Of a stretch of DNA of 64,000 nt, positions 8,166-16,827 are shown piece after piece (within the stretch, counting starts at the first letter, position 1; the number at the start of each line of letters is the position of its first letter). The notes beneath the pieces were generated by a model that was not told the origin of the DNA, did no database searches, and saw only the letters and a list, made by a program, of their open reading frames with translations. The stretch is taken from the NCBI RefSeq assembly GCF_031846525.1, contig NZ_JAVRHM010000017.1:47891-111890 (forward strand). The letters run 5' to 3'. The translations under genes were made by a program, and so were the position numbers. This stretch comes from Autumnicola patrickiae. Lineage in GTDB: Bacteria > Bacteroidota > Bacteroidia > Flavobacteriales > Flavobacteriaceae.

Positions 8166-9248
8166 TTACTCCTGTATGCTCACTTTTGCTCCGTTGAACA
8201 ATTTTCCGTCTGCTATAACTATATAGGCCTCATCAGGGTTGAGTCCGCTAAGAACTTCTACCCGGTTTCCGTAAGTCCTTCCCAGTCTCAGCCATCGTAG
8301 CATCGCGGTATTCTGCTGACTCACGGTGTAAACACCTTTCAGGTCACCACGAGTAACGATGGCTTCTGTTGGGATCATGACCGCCTCGGCAGTACTTTCC
8401 TGCTTCTCTACCGGAAAACGAACGGTGGCATACATGCCCGATTTTAAATCGGCTCCGGTGTCTTCAAGAGCCACTTTCACCAGGTATTGTCCGCCGGTAT
8501 TACTGGCCGAAGTACTAACTTCCGCCACGGTGCCCGGAACTGTCTGCTCAACAGACTTTACAATAACATCCACTTTAGTTCCTGTTTCTATTCTTGAAAT
8601 ATTGGACTCCGCAACTCTTGCAGTTACTTCAAAATTTCCCGGCGCCTCAATGGCTAAAAGCGGATGACCAGGATTGGCCATGGTGCCTTCCTCGGCGAAT
8701 TTGTTGGTAATCACTCCGCTAAAGGGAGCACGTATGTTCACGTAAGCGAACTGGGAATTGATCTCGTTCTTCATCTGCTTTGCAGTTTCCAGCCTGGCTT
8801 GAGCCATCTCAAAACGGGCAGTCTGGTCATCCATCTCTTTCTGGGAAGCCGACTGTTCTTCGAAAAGTGCCTTAAATCTTTGGTAATCTTTTTCAGCATT
8901 TCGGTAAGCGGCCTCAGCTTCAGTAATACCGGCGTTCACCTGGGCACGTTTTGCCTGCAGGTCAGAGTTATTGATGGAAACGAGCAGCTGACCTTTGCTA
9001 ACTTTGTCTCCCATGCTCACGTGGATGTCATCGATGAAGCCCATCATACGGGTGCTGAGGTTGGCGCTGTTCACAGCTTCAATTTGTCCGCTGGCAGTGA
9101 GAAAACGATCTCCCATCCCCGATGGTGTTTCCACCTGCACAGGTACAACGGGACCTTCATTGACCGCCTGTTTTTTATCATCGCTGCCGCAGCTCGTTGC
9201 GAATAATCCCAAGGAAGCTAATGCTATTGTGTATATCGTTTTTTTCAT
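8166..9248 (-). CDS. RND periplasmic adaptor lipoprotein
   Basis: The membrane fusion protein links the inner-membrane pump to TolC. The reading frame extends upstream, but the start at 9248 is chosen because it gives MKKTIYTIALASLGLFATSC, a lipoprotein signal peptide with lipobox Cys at residue 20; the extension lies in the repeat. The 360-residue product has the barrel-sandwich halves (SMGDKVSKGQLLVSIN and IRAPFSGVITNKFAEEGT) around a coiled-coil hairpin of about 70 residues, then beta-barrel domains. It lies 104 bp before the pump gene and 155 bp after TolC on the minus strand. Confidence 0.9.
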   Translation of the reverse strand: MKKTIYTIALASLGLFATSCGSDDKKQAVNEGPVVPVQVETPSGMGDRFLTASGQIEAVNSANLSTRMMGFIDDIHVSMGDKVSKGQLLVSINNSDLQAKRAQVNAGITEAEAAYRNAEKDYQRFKALFEEQSASQKEMDDQTARFEMAQARLETAKQMKNEINSQFAYVNIRAPFSGVITNKFAEEGTMANPGHPLLAIEAPGNFEVTARVAESNISRIETGTKVDVIVKSVEQTVPGTVAEVSTSASNTGGQYLVKVALEDTGADLKSGMYATVRFPVEKQESTAEAVMIPTEAIVTRGDLKGVYTVSQQNTAMLRWLRLGRTYGNRVEVLSGLNPDEAYIVIADGKLFNGAKVSIQE

Positions 9249-9294
9249 GTCTATATAGTTTGTTGTTTTTGGTTTGTTGACCTCTCGACTCCCT

Positions 9295-9400
9295 TTTTCC
9301 CCCCGGCCCCCTAAAGGTGGAGAAGGGCATTGGTATTTCAATTATTTTTTAGTTAAAGATCTTTCCGCCTCCCTTTAGGGCAGGGGTAAAGCGGAAAGGT
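9295..9400. repeat. Composite intergenic repeat, copy 2
   Basis: This is the second copy of the element at 4672-4790. A C-rich block (CCCCGGCCCCCTAAAGGTGG then AGAAGGGCAT) is followed about 50 bases later by CTTTAGGGCAGGGGTAAAGC and GGAAAGG, with CTTTCCGC and GCGGAAAG as outer arms. It separates the TolC and adaptor genes. Confidence 0.65.
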
Positions 9401-9403
9401 TCA

Positions 9404-10717
9404 CTATTCACTACTCTCAGTTAAGAATTCTACGTATGCTAAAGCATAGTTATACTCATACATCGTCTGGTAATACTCCAGTTGTTTTTCTGAAAACAGG
9501 GTTTCGGCTCCTAAGAGATCGGTGGTTTTTTCCAGGCCTTGCTCGTAACGATTGTTTCTTATTCGCAGGGCTTCCTCTGATTGTTCCAGGACCAGTTGGG
9601 TGAGGTGCAGTTTGTTCTCTGCATCCTGTAAAGCACGGGTAGCGCGGTTCAGTTCCATCTGACTCTGTTGTAGGTGCCGTTCCAGTTCAAGTTCTGCCTG
9701 TTTGAATTCGGCTTTGGATTGCTGGGTCTTTCCGATGCGCTTACTCCCGTCAAAAATGTCCCAAGTCAAAGCAACTCCGGCCATGTAACCGTTGGCATCT
9801 CCCTGGAAGATCTCGTCGTCATAAAGCTCATAACTTCCAAAGGCATTAAGGTGTGGCAGAAATGTCATCTTTGAAGCGGTATACATTTTCTTCCGTGCCT
9901 TTGCAGCCAGTTCCATGGCTATGATGTCGGCACGATCACCGGGAAGTTCAGAAGTGGTGACAGGATTCATTTCCACTGTTAAGGAATCTTTTGGGATGAG
10001 CACTACATCAATGGAATCTCCCATGAGGAACATGAGGTAATCGCTCGCATTCTTCACATTGCTCCTGGCGTACTGTAACTGGTTGTTCACCTCGGTCACA
10101 CGGACTTCCACCGCCAGCACATCAGAGCGCTGCAGGTATCCCTGTTTAAAATTGCTCTCGGCTAATCGGAGGTTTGCCTGGGCTGTTTCCAGCGCCTGCT
10201 CCAGTACGGTCACAGTTTTGTGGGCGAGCTGTAGCTGCATATAGGCTTTTTCAGTTTCGAGTTCCATGGCGTCCCCGGTGCGCAAGTTCTGTAGCTCGGT
10301 CGCCTCCATCTTGTGCTTTGCAGCGCCACGCTGCCAGAAGCCGTCAAGATTAATAAGTGGTTGCTGAACTTCTACTTTGGTAGCGAAATTGTCGATCCGG
10401 TCAGGATCATTGAGTCTTGCCGGATCAAAATCGCTTTGAGTGACGCTCTCCTGGTTCAGTTTAGAACCAAAGGCCATGAGAGGATTATTAGTGGTCATCC
10501 CGGTGTGGGAGACGCTTATGTTTGGTAAAAATACCAAGTTGGTCTGCCGGTACTGTGCCCGGGCCGCCAGGAACTCCTGTTGAGAGATTTTTAGCTGACT
10601 GTTATTCTCCTGTACTCTTTCCAGCACTTCCTCTTTTCCAATGGAAACATTTTGTTGGGCTTGTATCCATAATCCTGGCATTAATGCCAGCATCATTAGC
10701 TTATATTTTATTTTCAT
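9404..10717 (-). CDS. TolC family outer-membrane channel
   Basis: A 437-residue outer membrane efflux protein. A signal peptide ends near AQAQ (residues 18-21 region: LWIQAQQN). Two OEP repeats with long helices follow: ISQQEFLAARAQYRQ in the first and FKQAELELERHLQQ in the second, with beta strands such as LPNISVSH between. Length is typical for TolC. It lies 19 bp downstream of the flavoprotein and upstream of the adaptor and pump, so the three efflux parts are co-transcribed in the order channel, adaptor, pump. Confidence 0.9.
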   Translation of the reverse strand: MKIKYKLMMLALMPGLWIQAQQNVSIGKEEVLERVQENNSQLKISQQEFLAARAQYRQTNLVFLPNISVSHTGMTTNNPLMAFGSKLNQESVTQSDFDPARLNDPDRIDNFATKVEVQQPLINLDGFWQRGAAKHKMEATELQNLRTGDAMELETEKAYMQLQLAHKTVTVLEQALETAQANLRLAESNFKQGYLQRSDVLAVEVRVTEVNNQLQYARSNVKNASDYLMFLMGDSIDVVLIPKDSLTVEMNPVTTSELPGDRADIIAMELAAKARKKMYTASKMTFLPHLNAFGSYELYDDEIFQGDANGYMAGVALTWDIFDGSKRIGKTQQSKAEFKQAELELERHLQQSQMELNRATRALQDAENKLHLTQLVLEQSEEALRIRNNRYEQGLEKTTDLLGAETLFSEKQLEYYQTMYEYNYALAYVEFLTESSE

Positions 10718-10736
10718 TATAGTATATTAATAATGA

Positions 10737-11888
10737 TTAAAAGTTTTTGAAGAACCAGAATTTTTCATCCCACCACTTTGAAAAATGTCCCCATTGCGCC
10801 GGGGTTTTCATTTTCACATCATTCTTCCCGGTAGCCGAAAATTTTCCACCGATTTCACTGGCTTTTCCTTCCCCGGCTTCGACAAAGTATTTTCCTTCGG
10901 GCACAAACGTTTGATCCGGTTCCTGGTTTACCATTTTCCTACCTATATTGTGGGCAACAACCGCTGCCTGCTGCCTTGCAAATACTCCGATCTTTGGTAG
11001 TACAGATCCGTTATCAGCGCTTAAGTGCGTGCTGTCACCTATTGCGTAAACATCTTCAAATTTGGTTTCCAGGGTGTGGTTATTAACTTCTATCCATCCA
11101 GAATTTCCTGCTAAACCGCTATTTTTGATCACCTCCGGTAGCTGGTGCTTTGGAGTGTAAGCAAGGAGATCATAAGAATAAGTTTTTCCATTGCTGAATT
11201 CCAGTGAATTTCCTGAAACAGCTTTGAGGTCGTGGTTTGGATAAAAATTAATTCCTTTCTTTTCCAAAAGTGCCCTTAGTTCTATGGAAGCTTCAGCGCC
11301 GGCGAATTCCATGGGTCCGGCTTCAGGAGTATAAACAGAAACAGTGGTATTTCTTTGGAGGTTATTTTTCCGTACGAAATCTTCTATAAGCATAGCTGCC
11401 TCATATGGTGCCGCCGGACTTTTGAACGGAAGGGAAGAAACTAAAATGGCTATTTCGCCTCCTTTAAAAATTTTCAATTTAGAATGAAAATCCTGCGCTC
11501 CTTTTAGTTTGAAGAAATTGAATCCATATCTACGAAGATCAAAAGCATCTGTCTGTGCAACACCCAAGGAAATTACCATGTGATCTCCTTTGAACTGCTT
11601 TCCTTTTACAGTTACAGTAACATTTTCAGGATCAATGTTTTCTATTTGCCCTTTAATAACCTCCAGGCCTGAAGCGTCAAGCTTATCTGTACGCTCGGTT
11701 ATTTCCGCTTCTTTGCTTTTGCCAACCATCACCCATGGGAGAGAAGGAGAATACACATTGGTTTCTTCCTTTTCAAAAACCAGGATCTTTACCAGATTTA
11801 TATCTTCCTCGTTCCCGCTATGTTTGATAAGTTCTCTGGCAGTTACAATTCCGCCTTGTCCGGCTCCTAACACTAAGATGGTTTTCAT
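10737..11888 (-). CDS. SQR-like FAD/NAD(P) oxidoreductase without cysteine
   Basis: A 383-residue two-dinucleotide-binding-domain flavoprotein. The FAD motif is VLGAGQGGIVTARELI at residues 5-20, and YAIGDSTHL near 285 is the second flavin contact. PSLPWV after the first domain and the layout resemble sulfide:quinone oxidoreductase and flavocytochrome c sulfide dehydrogenase. However, no cysteine is present in the whole protein, so the redox-active pair that oxidises sulfide in SQR is missing. It may oxidise another donor or act as a NADH-type dehydrogenase. Its start overlaps the previous stop by one base, and it heads the efflux operon. Confidence 0.75.
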   Translation of the reverse strand: MKTILVLGAGQGGIVTARELIKHSGNEEDINLVKILVFEKEETNVYSPSLPWVMVGKSKEAEITERTDKLDASGLEVIKGQIENIDPENVTVTVKGKQFKGDHMVISLGVAQTDAFDLRRYGFNFFKLKGAQDFHSKLKIFKGGEIAILVSSLPFKSPAAPYEAAMLIEDFVRKNNLQRNTTVSVYTPEAGPMEFAGAEASIELRALLEKKGINFYPNHDLKAVSGNSLEFSNGKTYSYDLLAYTPKHQLPEVIKNSGLAGNSGWIEVNNHTLETKFEDVYAIGDSTHLSADNGSVLPKIGVFARQQAAVVAHNIGRKMVNQEPDQTFVPEGKYFVEAGEGKASEIGGKFSATGKNDVKMKTPAQWGHFSKWWDEKFWFFKNF

Positions 11889-12082
11889 TATTGGTTATTT
11901 TTAGATTTCACATTATTTTGCTGCTGAATTACCCGAGTAAGTCTGGGACGTAAATCATCTTCAGAATATAAAGCCGTAGCAGAACAGCAATTTTTATTTT
12001 CGGTCTTGACGGAAACAGGATTTTTAAAATCCTCCCGTATGTCCTTCAGCAGTTTTTTAAGTCTATATATCAGTTGGTTCAT
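11888..12082 (-). CDS. Small uncharacterised protein, operon leader gene
   Basis: A 64-residue basic protein with an N-terminal amphipathic helix (LIYRLKKLLKDIREDF) and a central CC pair in NKNCCSATALY. I do not recognise the family. Translational coupling (TAATG) with the SQR-like gene supports it as real. The CC motif beside a cysteine-free SQR-like protein is notable, because it could in principle supply the thiol. This is inference only. Upstream lies the divergent regulatory region shared with the YeeE pair. Confidence 0.6.
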   Translation of the reverse strand: MNQLIYRLKKLLKDIREDFKNPVSVKTENKNCCSATALYSEDDLRPRLTRVIQQQNNVKSKNNQ

Positions 12083-12160
12083 GATTTAATATTTAAGAGA
12101 TTGGAAAAATTCATTTTTTTAACACAGGACAAAATTAGAGGAAGGCTATCCTTCTGAAAG

Positions 12161-12237
12161 CTACTTTTGTTACACAAAGCCTCTGCTTATTACGCCTCAT
12201 AGTGTAACATTTGTTACTGTCCTATGATCAAAATCAT
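12161..12237. promoter_or_regulatory. Divergent regulatory region with three dyads
   Basis: Between the minus-strand SQR/efflux operon and the plus-strand YeeE pair are three signals. TACTTTTGTTACACA at 12162-12176 is identical to 1563-1577. The palindrome GTAAC-ATTT-GTTAC occupies 12204-12217. ATGAT-CAAA-ATCAT at 12224-12237 has the TGAT-N4-ATCA layout of FNR boxes. Together they suggest control by one or two Crp/Fnr family regulators. The regulator gene is not in the window. Confidence 0.55.
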
Positions 12238-12268
12238 GTTTTCTTTGCAGCCATAAAAAAATGACAAT

Positions 12269-12826
12269 ATGGAATGGATTTTTGAACCCTGGCCTTGGTA
12301 CGTCGCCGGGCCGCTAATTGCGGGAATAATGTTTTTGCTTCTTTTTGGAGGTAAGAACTTCGGAATGTCTTCTAACTTGCGTACCATGTGTACTATTGGA
12401 GGTGCAGGAAAAAAAGCTGATTTCTTTAATTTTAACTGGAAGAGTCAACGTTGGAATTTAACCGTCGTCGCCGGCGCTATCATCGGCGGATTCATAGCCG
12501 CAAACTTCCTTAGCTACGATACAGCAGTTGACATCGATCCCGATACGGTTGCTACCCTGGAAAACCTCGGTTTCGCTAGCGCAGGGCAAGCATATCTTCC
12601 AGATGAACTTTTTGCTACAGATGCTTTGGCAGATCCTATGTCTTTGGTCATTTTGCTCATCGGAGGACTCTTAATAGGTTTTGGAGCTCGATATGCCGGC
12701 GGATGTACCTCAGGCCACGCAATCTCGGGACTGAGCAATTTACAGCTGCCCTCACTCATCGCAGTAATCGGATTTTTTATTGGCGGACTGGTTATGGTTC
12801 ACCTGTTGTTTCCTTTAATATTTTAA
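12269..12826 (+). CDS. YeeE/YedE family transporter, larger half
   Basis: A 185-residue membrane protein of the YeeE/YedE (sulf_transp, TsuA/PmpA-like) family. Conserved cysteines lie in RTMCTIGG (C41) and AGGCTSGH (C146), the type used to relay thiosulfate across the membrane in TsuA. Four to five hydrophobic segments are visible. The second half follows 3 bp later, so two half-size subunits replace the single long TsuA chain. Divergent to an SQR-like/efflux operon and under dyads shared with rhodanese genes, it probably imports thiosulfate or a related sulfur species. Substrate is by family inference. Confidence 0.85.
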   Translation: MEWIFEPWPWYVAGPLIAGIMFLLLFGGKNFGMSSNLRTMCTIGGAGKKADFFNFNWKSQRWNLTVVAGAIIGGFIAANFLSYDTAVDIDPDTVATLENLGFASAGQAYLPDELFATDALADPMSLVILLIGGLLIGFGARYAGGCTSGHAISGLSNLQLPSLIAVIGFFIGGLVMVHLLFPLIF

Positions 12827-12829
12827 AAT

Positions 12830-13243
12830 ATGAAATATCTTAAATTTTTAGTCATAGGCATCATCTTCGGAATCGTAATGTTTAAAAGTGAGGCCGCGTC
12901 CTGGTTCCGCATTTACGAGATGTTCCAGTTTCAGTCTTTTCACATGTATGGGATTATTGGTTCTGCACTCACTCTTGGTGTACTGGGAACCTGGCTTATC
13001 AAAAAATATAAATTAAAATCCTTTGACGGGGAACCCATAAAATTTACTCCGAAAAATAAAAGCTTTAGCCGGTATATGTATGGCGGAATTATTTTTGGAT
13101 TGGGTTGGGCACTCGCAGGATCCTGTCCTGGTCCCATTTATACATTAATTGGTGCCGGATATGTCTCTATTCTCGTGGTCCTGTTGGGATCTCTAATAGG
13201 AACTTTTCTCTACGGACTACTAAGGGATAAATTACCACACTAA
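12830..13243 (+). CDS. YeeE/YedE family transporter, smaller half (DUF6691)
   Basis: A 137-residue membrane protein, second half of the YeeE/YedE pair. The family signature LAGSCPGP places C99 in a membrane segment, matching the third relay cysteine of TsuA-like transporters. Hydrophobic segments are seen near 5-20, 40-57, 83-100 and 105-130. The gene starts 3 bp after its partner stop, so the two are almost certainly co-expressed and form one pore. No obvious terminator hairpin directly follows. Neighbouring rhodaneses could accept imported sulfur, which is inference. Confidence 0.85.
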   Translation: MKYLKFLVIGIIFGIVMFKSEAASWFRIYEMFQFQSFHMYGIIGSALTLGVLGTWLIKKYKLKSFDGEPIKFTPKNKSFSRYMYGGIIFGLGWALAGSCPGPIYTLIGAGYVSILVVLLGSLIGTFLYGLLRDKLPH

Positions 13244-13540
13244 AATACTTTAATTCGAATAATATTTTAGCTTTTTTACCAAAGCAGTACCAAGAAATAA
13301 AAGCATAAGTCATTCTCGAGCGAATAGATAAAAAAACTTTCCATTTTTTAGAACCTTTTGGTTGCAGTAATGTTAATGTAATCCAAATTCTGAAATCTGT
13401 AGTATGAATTTCAAGCTTTGTGCCAAGGCATCTACGCATCAAAATTTAATAAAACACAGCAAATAAAACCATTTTTTACTAAAATTAGTAAAGTGTGCGT
13501 AAAGTGCGCGTTTTTTTTTGTAGACTAAAATGAGGCGGTT
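13244..13540. other. Intergenic region with one perfect inverted repeat
   Basis: No convincing gene is seen between the YeeE pair and the tRNA terminator. The only structure noted is TTTACTAA-AA-TTAGTAAA at 13475-13492, followed by a short direct repeat (GTGTGCGTAAAGTGCGCG) and a T-run. It might serve as terminator or operator. Confidence 0.4.
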
Positions 13541-13576
13541 CCTAAAAACAACAAAACCCCTGGATTTCCAGAGGTT
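13541..13576 (-). terminator. Terminator of tRNA-Arg
   Basis: On the minus strand CCTCTGG-AAAT-CCAGGGG is followed by TTTTGTTGTTTTT, starting a few bases after the tRNA 3' end. Confidence 0.8.
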
Positions 13577-13579
13577 TCG

Positions 13580-13656
<77 letters not shown>

Positions 13657-13773
13657 GTTTTTGCGGTTGCAAATATAAACCTCTTTGCAGATAAAACAAT
13701 AGTTTTCGTTTAAAAAAATTAAATAAATCAGAAAATTTTTTAGTTGAATACCGAAGCGCCTTATTATCAGACA

Positions 13774-13800
13774 ATAAAAAAGCGGCTTTAGGAGCCGCTA
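13774..13800 (-). terminator. Terminator overlapping a stop codon
   Basis: On the minus strand AGCGGCT-CCTAA-AGCCGCT is followed by TTTTTTATT. The TAG stop codon of the 13798-14061 gene is part of the hairpin, a very compact gene end. Confidence 0.8.
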
Positions 13801-14061
13801 AAATTCCTGGAGCAATTGCTGTTCCAGATGTTGGGAATTTATTATAAGTTGGTTTACAAGACTGGGAGTTTGTTCTTCCTCTTTTACAACGCGATTAAAC
13901 AGTTCGTTGAAGCGTCTAATTAATTCAAGCGTCTTTAGTGGTAACTGAAAAAAATCCCCCTTTGAATAGACCTCATCTATTAAAATTTTTACAGAAGCAA
14001 TTTGATTGTATTCTTCTTCTGTTGTTTGTATGTAATTAATTTCCTGAATCAAAGCTGACAT
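13798..14061 (-). CDS. Uncharacterised small helical protein
   Basis: An 87-residue, Gln/Glu-rich protein with no signal peptide or membrane segment. Predicted helices cover TEEEYNQIASVKILIDEVY and LKTLELIRRFNELFNRVV. I do not recognise a family. It is supported as a gene by its start, by a stop codon built into a strong terminator hairpin, and by the absence of competing frames. It stands alone between tRNA-Arg and a divergent mannose-6-phosphate isomerase gene. Function unknown. Confidence 0.6.
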   Translation of the reverse strand: MSALIQEINYIQTTEEEYNQIASVKILIDEVYSKGDFFQLPLKTLELIRRFNELFNRVVKEEEQTPSLVNQLIINSQHLEQQLLQEF

Positions 14062-14285
14062 GATTAAAGTCTTAGCTAAGCAGGCAGTAAGGTGTAGATT
14101 TGGAGTTGTAAATATATATTTTATTTCCTTTTAATATAAGAAGATATAAGGATAATCTTTAAAAAACTATGTTTTCTCGATGAAAAGTATTTCCCTTTTT
14201 TTTATCCTACTTTTTTCTCTCAAATAGGACTTTAATAGCACCACTTATTGAAATAGCTTAATTTTTATGTGAGGATTTTTAAAGC

Positions 14286-14293
14286 TATATTTG
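14286..14293 (+). promoter_or_regulatory. Possible -7 element of the isomerase gene
   Basis: TATATTTG matches the Bacteroidota -7 consensus TAnnTTTG, 30 bp upstream of the ATG. No well-spaced -33 TTG was found. Confidence 0.4.
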
Positions 14294-14323
14294 GTTTGAC
14301 TAAACAAATCAAAAAAATCTATA

Positions 14324-15295
14324 ATGGCAGATTACCCGTTAAAATTCACACCAATTCTAAAAGAAAAGATTTGGGGTGGAAATAAACTAAAGGATATTTT
14401 GAACAAACATTCTGTAGTTGAAAATCTTGGGGAGAGTTGGGAGATTTCTGGTGTGCCAGAGAATGTTTCAGTTATTGAAAACGGCTCTTTTCGGGGTACT
14501 TCTTTAAAAAAACTAATAGAAGAGAAGAAGGGGGAATTGCTTGGACAAAAGATTTACGAACAGTTTGGTAATGATTTTCCTTTGTTAATAAAGTTTATTG
14601 ACGCCAGCACAGAACTTTCAGTTCAATTGCATCCAAACGACCGACTGGCGAAGAAGCGTCATAATTCTTTTGGAAAGACAGAAATGTGGTATATCATGCA
14701 GGCAGATGAAAATGCAAAAATAAATGTTGGTTTTAAAGAAACCATAAGCCGTGACGAATATTTACAGGCTCTTGAGGCTGGAGAAATCACTAAAATTTTA
14801 AATTTTGAAGAAGTAAAAAAAGGAGATAGTTTTTTCATTAATACAGGGAAAGTTCATGCCATAGGTGCGGGGGTTTTACTGGCAGAAATTCAGCAAACCT
14901 CAGACATTACTTATAGGATCTATGATTGGGACAGGAAGGATGCAGATGGAAATGGACGTGAGCTTCATACAGCACTGGCAATAGATGCTATAGATTTTGA
15001 AAGAAAAGATGATTTTAAGCTTACCTACGAAAAAGATGTTAATAAATCTTCCAATATTGCCCGCTGTCAATATTTTACCACGAATTTCCTTCCGGTGAAA
15101 GGGAAGCTGAAGAAGGATTATTCAGAGTTAGATTCTTTTGTAATCTACATGTGTGTTAGCGGTGAGGCTGAAATAACTGCTAAGGGAAATACAGAAAACA
15201 TTAAGCAGGGACAAACAATTTTAATTCCGGCAAAAATTAAGAAAGTAGATATAGAGGGAGAAAATTGTGAACTTTTGGAGGTTTATATAAACTAA
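14324..15295 (+). CDS. manA: Mannose-6-phosphate isomerase, class I
   Basis: A 323-residue zinc-dependent cupin isomerase that interconverts mannose-6-phosphate and fructose-6-phosphate. Zinc-site motifs are visible: QLHPND near residue 103, KTEMWYIM near 117, and the VHAIGAG segment near 177. The Arg-containing helix RNELHTAL-like segment (GRELHTALAIDAID) follows. The short 320-residue form is the one found in Bacteroidota and Firmicutes. It provides GDP-mannose precursors or feeds mannose to glycolysis. It is monocistronic, followed by a long repeat-rich spacer. Confidence 0.9.
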   Translation: MADYPLKFTPILKEKIWGGNKLKDILNKHSVVENLGESWEISGVPENVSVIENGSFRGTSLKKLIEEKKGELLGQKIYEQFGNDFPLLIKFIDASTELSVQLHPNDRLAKKRHNSFGKTEMWYIMQADENAKINVGFKETISRDEYLQALEAGEITKILNFEEVKKGDSFFINTGKVHAIGAGVLLAEIQQTSDITYRIYDWDRKDADGNGRELHTALAIDAIDFERKDDFKLTYEKDVNKSSNIARCQYFTTNFLPVKGKLKKDYSELDSFVIYMCVSGEAEITAKGNTENIKQGQTILIPAKIKKVDIEGENCELLEVYIN

Positions 15296-15819
15296 GCAGA
15301 AGGTTTTCATCAGGCATCCCGGTTCTCGTTTCCTGCTTCAGTTTCAGATGGAGGCTTCAAAATGGCAATTATCGACCTGTTTAAAGTATGAAGTAAGAGG
15401 TACAAAGTCTAATTTCTTTTCTCTTTCCTCTCGAAGAGCGGTGCTGAAATTGGCAGTTATCAACCTACAGTTTAACCACTAATCCACGAATAATTTTGAA
15501 GTGCTTCCGTAGAAGGTCTTTCAGAGAATATCCTTACTCTTATCTCCTGTTTCCTGCCTTAGTTCAAAAGGATTACTCGAAAATTGTAATTTTCGAGCTG
15601 AAATTATTGGTAAGCTTTAATTTCTCCCTCAAATCCCGCAGAATAGTGGAAACTTTCCTCTCTTCACTTTCCACTATTTAAAATAAATGCTTCAAAATGG
15701 CAATTATTGACCTGAAGTTTCACCACGAATCTACCAAAAATTTTTTAAATGCTTCCGGAAAAGATATTTTGGCAATCATCCTGGTTCTTTTCTCCTATTT
15801 CATGATTCAATTTAAATAA
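15296..15819. repeat. Non-coding stretch of diverged repeats and inverted repeats
   Basis: Two 26-nt segments, 15354-15379 and 15689-15714, differ at one base. A diverged third copy lies at 15443-15466. Sequence after the second and third copies is also related (AGTTT..CCAC..AATC). Two perfect inverted repeats stand out: CTCGAAAATT-GT-AATTTTCGAG at 15576-15597, and AATAGTGGAAA with TTTCCACTATT at 15642-15678. No credible ORF is present. The origin is unknown; decayed copies of an intergenic repeat family are likely. Confidence 0.6.
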
Positions 15820-16827
15820 CTACCTCTCTAATTCCTTTGTAAGAATTACTTCTATTTGCTGCAATTCGGCTTCAGAAAACTTCAGGTTATTGAGAGCGGC
15901 GATGTTATCTTCAAGTTGTGAAACTTTACTTACCCCAACAAGGACAGAAGTTACCCTCTCATCTTTTAAGAGCCACGCTACAGCCATTTGCGCCAGACTC
16001 TGATCCCTTGATTCTGCTATTTTATTTAATTCTTGTACCTGTTTTACAACTTCGGGTGTGATTTGAGATTCGTCCAGATAGCTTCCTTTGGTTGCTGCAC
16101 GCGAATCTTTTGGGATTCCGTTGAGATATTTAGAGGTTAAAATTCCCTGTTCCAGTGGGGAAAATACGATGCTCCCAATGCCTTGCTGTTCCAGTGTGTT
16201 CAATAGACCATTTTCCACCCAACGATCCATCATATTGTAACGTGGCTGGTGAACAAGAAACGGGGTTCCCTGGTTCTCCAAAATTTCTGCAGCTCTCGCT
16301 GTGTCTTTTGAGGAATATTGTGAAATACCTACATATAAAGCTTTTCCAGATCTTACGATTTGATCAAGTGCACGCATGGTTTCTTCCAGAGGAGTATCGG
16401 GATCTGGCCTGTGATGATAGAAAATATCCACATAATCAAGCCCCATTCTTTTAAGAGATTGGTCAAGACTGGCAATAAGATATTTCCTGGACCCAAAATT
16501 ACCATATGGGCCTGGCCACATATCCCAGCCGGCTTTGGTGGAGATAAGTAGTTCATCCCGATATTGTTTAAAATCTTCATTAAAGATTTTTCCGAAATTT
16601 TTCTCGGCAGATCCGTATGGAGGTCCATAATTATTAGCAAGGTCAAAGTGAGTGATTCCGTTATCGAAGGCGGTTCTCAGGATTTTCCTGGCATTGTCAA
16701 AATCGTCGTTATCGCCGAAGTTGTGCCAGAGACCAAGGGAAAGTAGGGGAAGTAGAATTCCGCTTTTTCCGCAACGGCGATATTGCATTTTTTCGTATCG
16801 GTCTTTATTGGCAGTATATTTTTCCAT
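15820..16827 (-). CDS. Aldo/keto reductase (YghZ-like)
   Basis: A 335-residue NADPH-dependent aldo/keto reductase of the AKR14/voltage-gated channel beta-like group. FDLANNYGPPYGSAEKNFG near residues 60-78 holds the catalytic Asp and Tyr, and LISTKAGW holds the Lys. MGLDYVDIFYHHRPD and GISQYSSKDTARAAEIL match YghZ, which reduces L-glyceraldehyde-3-phosphate and methylglyoxal. The cytoplasmic location follows from the lack of a signal. It lies 127 bp downstream of deoD on the same strand. A role in detoxifying triose or aldehyde products of deoxyribose breakdown is possible but unproven. Confidence 0.85.
   Translation of the reverse strand: MEKYTANKDRYEKMQYRRCGKSGILLPLLSLGLWHNFGDNDDFDNARKILRTAFDNGITHFDLANNYGPPYGSAEKNFGKIFNEDFKQYRDELLISTKAGWDMWPGPYGNFGSRKYLIASLDQSLKRMGLDYVDIFYHHRPDPDTPLEETMRALDQIVRSGKALYVGISQYSSKDTARAAEILENQGTPFLVHQPRYNMMDRWVENGLLNTLEQQGIGSIVFSPLEQGILTSKYLNGIPKDSRAATKGSYLDESQITPEVVKQVQELNKIAESRDQSLAQMAVAWLLKDERVTSVLVGVSKVSQLEDNIAALNNLKFSEAELQQIEVILTKELER

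Noticed and set aside
15496..15681. Possible 61-residue ORF in the repeat-rich spacer
   Set aside because: It spans inverted repeats, has no family resemblance and no conserved start context.
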